This document shows positions 62,940 through 64,000 of a DNA stretch of 64,000 bases, in pieces. Origin of the DNA: Pyxicephalus adspersus (Eukaryota > Chordata > Amphibia > Anura > Pyxicephalidae); NCBI RefSeq assembly GCF_032062135.1, contig NC_092862.1:47403015-47467014 (forward strand). The letters run 5' to 3'. The first letter of the stretch is position 1; every line of letters starts with the position of its first letter. A model generated the notes under the pieces. That model saw only the letters and a program-made list of their open reading frames with translations. It searched no databases and was not told the origin of the DNA. Made by a program: the position numbers and the translations under genes.

Positions 62940-63232
62940 TTGAAATACCATTTAAATTCATTTACTAAATAAATATAGGCTGTTCACATAGGAAAATGAA
63001 TTATCCCCTTACAAGGGATATTTTAGTTAGCTTAGTAAATGAGATGAGCCCTTGCTGACTTCAACTATTCAGTCATCTGCAAGGAAAAGACCTTTTTTGT
63101 GCATGATTGGGTATTCTTTGCAAAGTGATTTTATTAATAGATTCACTAAGCTAAGTGCATTATTCCTTCAAGGTGATAATCCACCTCTGTAAGTGAAAAG
63201 TTTAAACACCTTTAGTAAACCAGGCCTACTAA
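62940..63232. repeat. Possible degenerate MITE ending AGTAAACCAGGCCT
   Basis: Contains repeated and inverted TTAGCTTAGTAAATGAG, AGATTCACTAAGCTAAG and TTTAGTAAACCAGGCCTAC blocks, like the 'tttactaaatcaggcc' MITEs. Borders and arms are weak. Confidence 0.35.
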
Positions 63233-64000
63233 ATCAATAGTAATTAAGCAGGGAGGTTAAACGGCTACGAGGAAATATAGAGCTCTTTCATGTGGCACAT
63301 TAGCAAATCTTTATATTTTGTATTATAAAAGCACACAGAAAAATATAGCAATAATATTTAAAAATTTGTGCTCAGTGAAAATGCATTTATAGGTTTCCTT
63401 TTATATTGTGAAGCAAACACTACCTTGTCTTCTACTTTCTGTGCATATTATGATGTCTGTGTTTTATTCTCCATCCTCTACATTTTAAAAGCACATAAAA
63501 AAAAAATAAAGCTATGATAAATACTATTATTGATGGCATTAACATCCCTACAGTGTGTGCAGAAAATTAACAGAGTGATGCATCATACTAAAATAACTGC
63601 TCCAATTTAATTAAATTGCACAAAAGGCATTATCTGGGGGTTGGTATCATTATAACTGATGTACTGTTTCCTACTTAGTCTACAGACACAACTAAAAGGT
63701 AAAAATTTAACATAATTAATGAATGTACATTGGTGTATGTCATACTAATGGGGTAATTTACTAAAAGGTTATCAGACCAGTGAACTAATAATATTTTCAG
63801 CATCCAGTTGGTGCTAAAGCTATTGGGACTGGGATAAAAAACAGACAGTGATGTATGAATATGAATAATTAAAGAAAACCTAGATCTGAAAGGATGACAG
63901 GTTCATACTGACATTTTAGGATAACAAGGAAGCACAAATGAATAGAATTTCACCATTGATGTATCTCACAAATACAAGAAACATAAGATGATTCAATATA

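Larger units (their letters stand above)
22293..64000 (+). other. Putative first intron (open-ended), transposon-rich
   Basis: This begins with the consensus donor GTAAGT after exon 1. I looked through the open frames downstream for an exon with a pyrimidine-rich acceptor, a compatible phase and a good donor, and found none I would defend. The region holds MITEs, SINE pieces, hAT elements, microsatellites and one assembly gap. Treating all of it as intron is inference; the gene could end or another could begin in sequence I could not resolve. Confidence 0.35.

Overview
The window looks like a piece of a large, AT-rich vertebrate nuclear genome, most likely from an amphibian (a neobatrachian frog is my best guess). 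The signs are long non-coding stretches with CpG depletion, many short inverted-repeat DNA transposons (MITEs), tRNA-derived SINEs, hAT-type elements with 8-bp target duplications, microsatellites, and one 320-base assembly gap. The species call is inference from repeat types remembered from frog genomes. There is no prokaryotic gene organisation, and almost every long reading frame is chance or repeat sequence.

Layout. Positions 1-21,000 are intergenic or distal sequence with scattered repeats: a degenerate SINE tail near 6.0 kb, SINEs at 10.1 and 15.3 kb, two abutting TA-flanked MITEs at 13.4-14.2 kb, an (ATT)n tract at 18.3 kb, and a hammerhead-ribozyme-like motif at 19.74-19.83 kb. A 17-bp G-rich minisatellite (21.36-21.75 kb), a perfect cAMP-response octamer and a locally CpG-richer segment lead to the only gene evidence: a plus-strand first coding exon. 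It has an ATG at 22,180 in a good Kozak context and a textbook splice donor at 22,293. An ACTACAA-type (ZNF143-like) promoter motif lies 20 bases before the ATG, and a three-codon upstream ORF has a stop that overlaps the start. I do not recognise the protein. No second exon could be defended, so 22,293 to the end is read as a first intron of at least 41.7 kb, or an intron followed by unresolved sequence.

The putative intron begins with a roughly 100-bp tandem array (22.4-23.1 kb). It then carries an (AT)n microsatellite (27.6 kb), palindromic MITEs in two families (28.8/36.1 kb and 46.9/56.4 kb), and a hAT element with target duplication (30.2 kb). A second, decayed hammerhead-like motif lies on the minus strand (33.75 kb), followed by a 41-base poly-C run in a C-rich, G-poor tract (38.35-39.1 kb). 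Further on are CpG-rich MITEs (40.0 and 58.8 kb), a CCGTATTTTTCGG-ended MITE around the assembly gap (48.8-49.4 kb) and a 1.1-kb hAT-like element (61.5-62.6 kb).

The most interesting items are the intact hammerhead-like fold with its matching outer helix, the new-looking first exon with its stop-start upstream ORF, and the multi-hairpin MITE at 58.8 kb.
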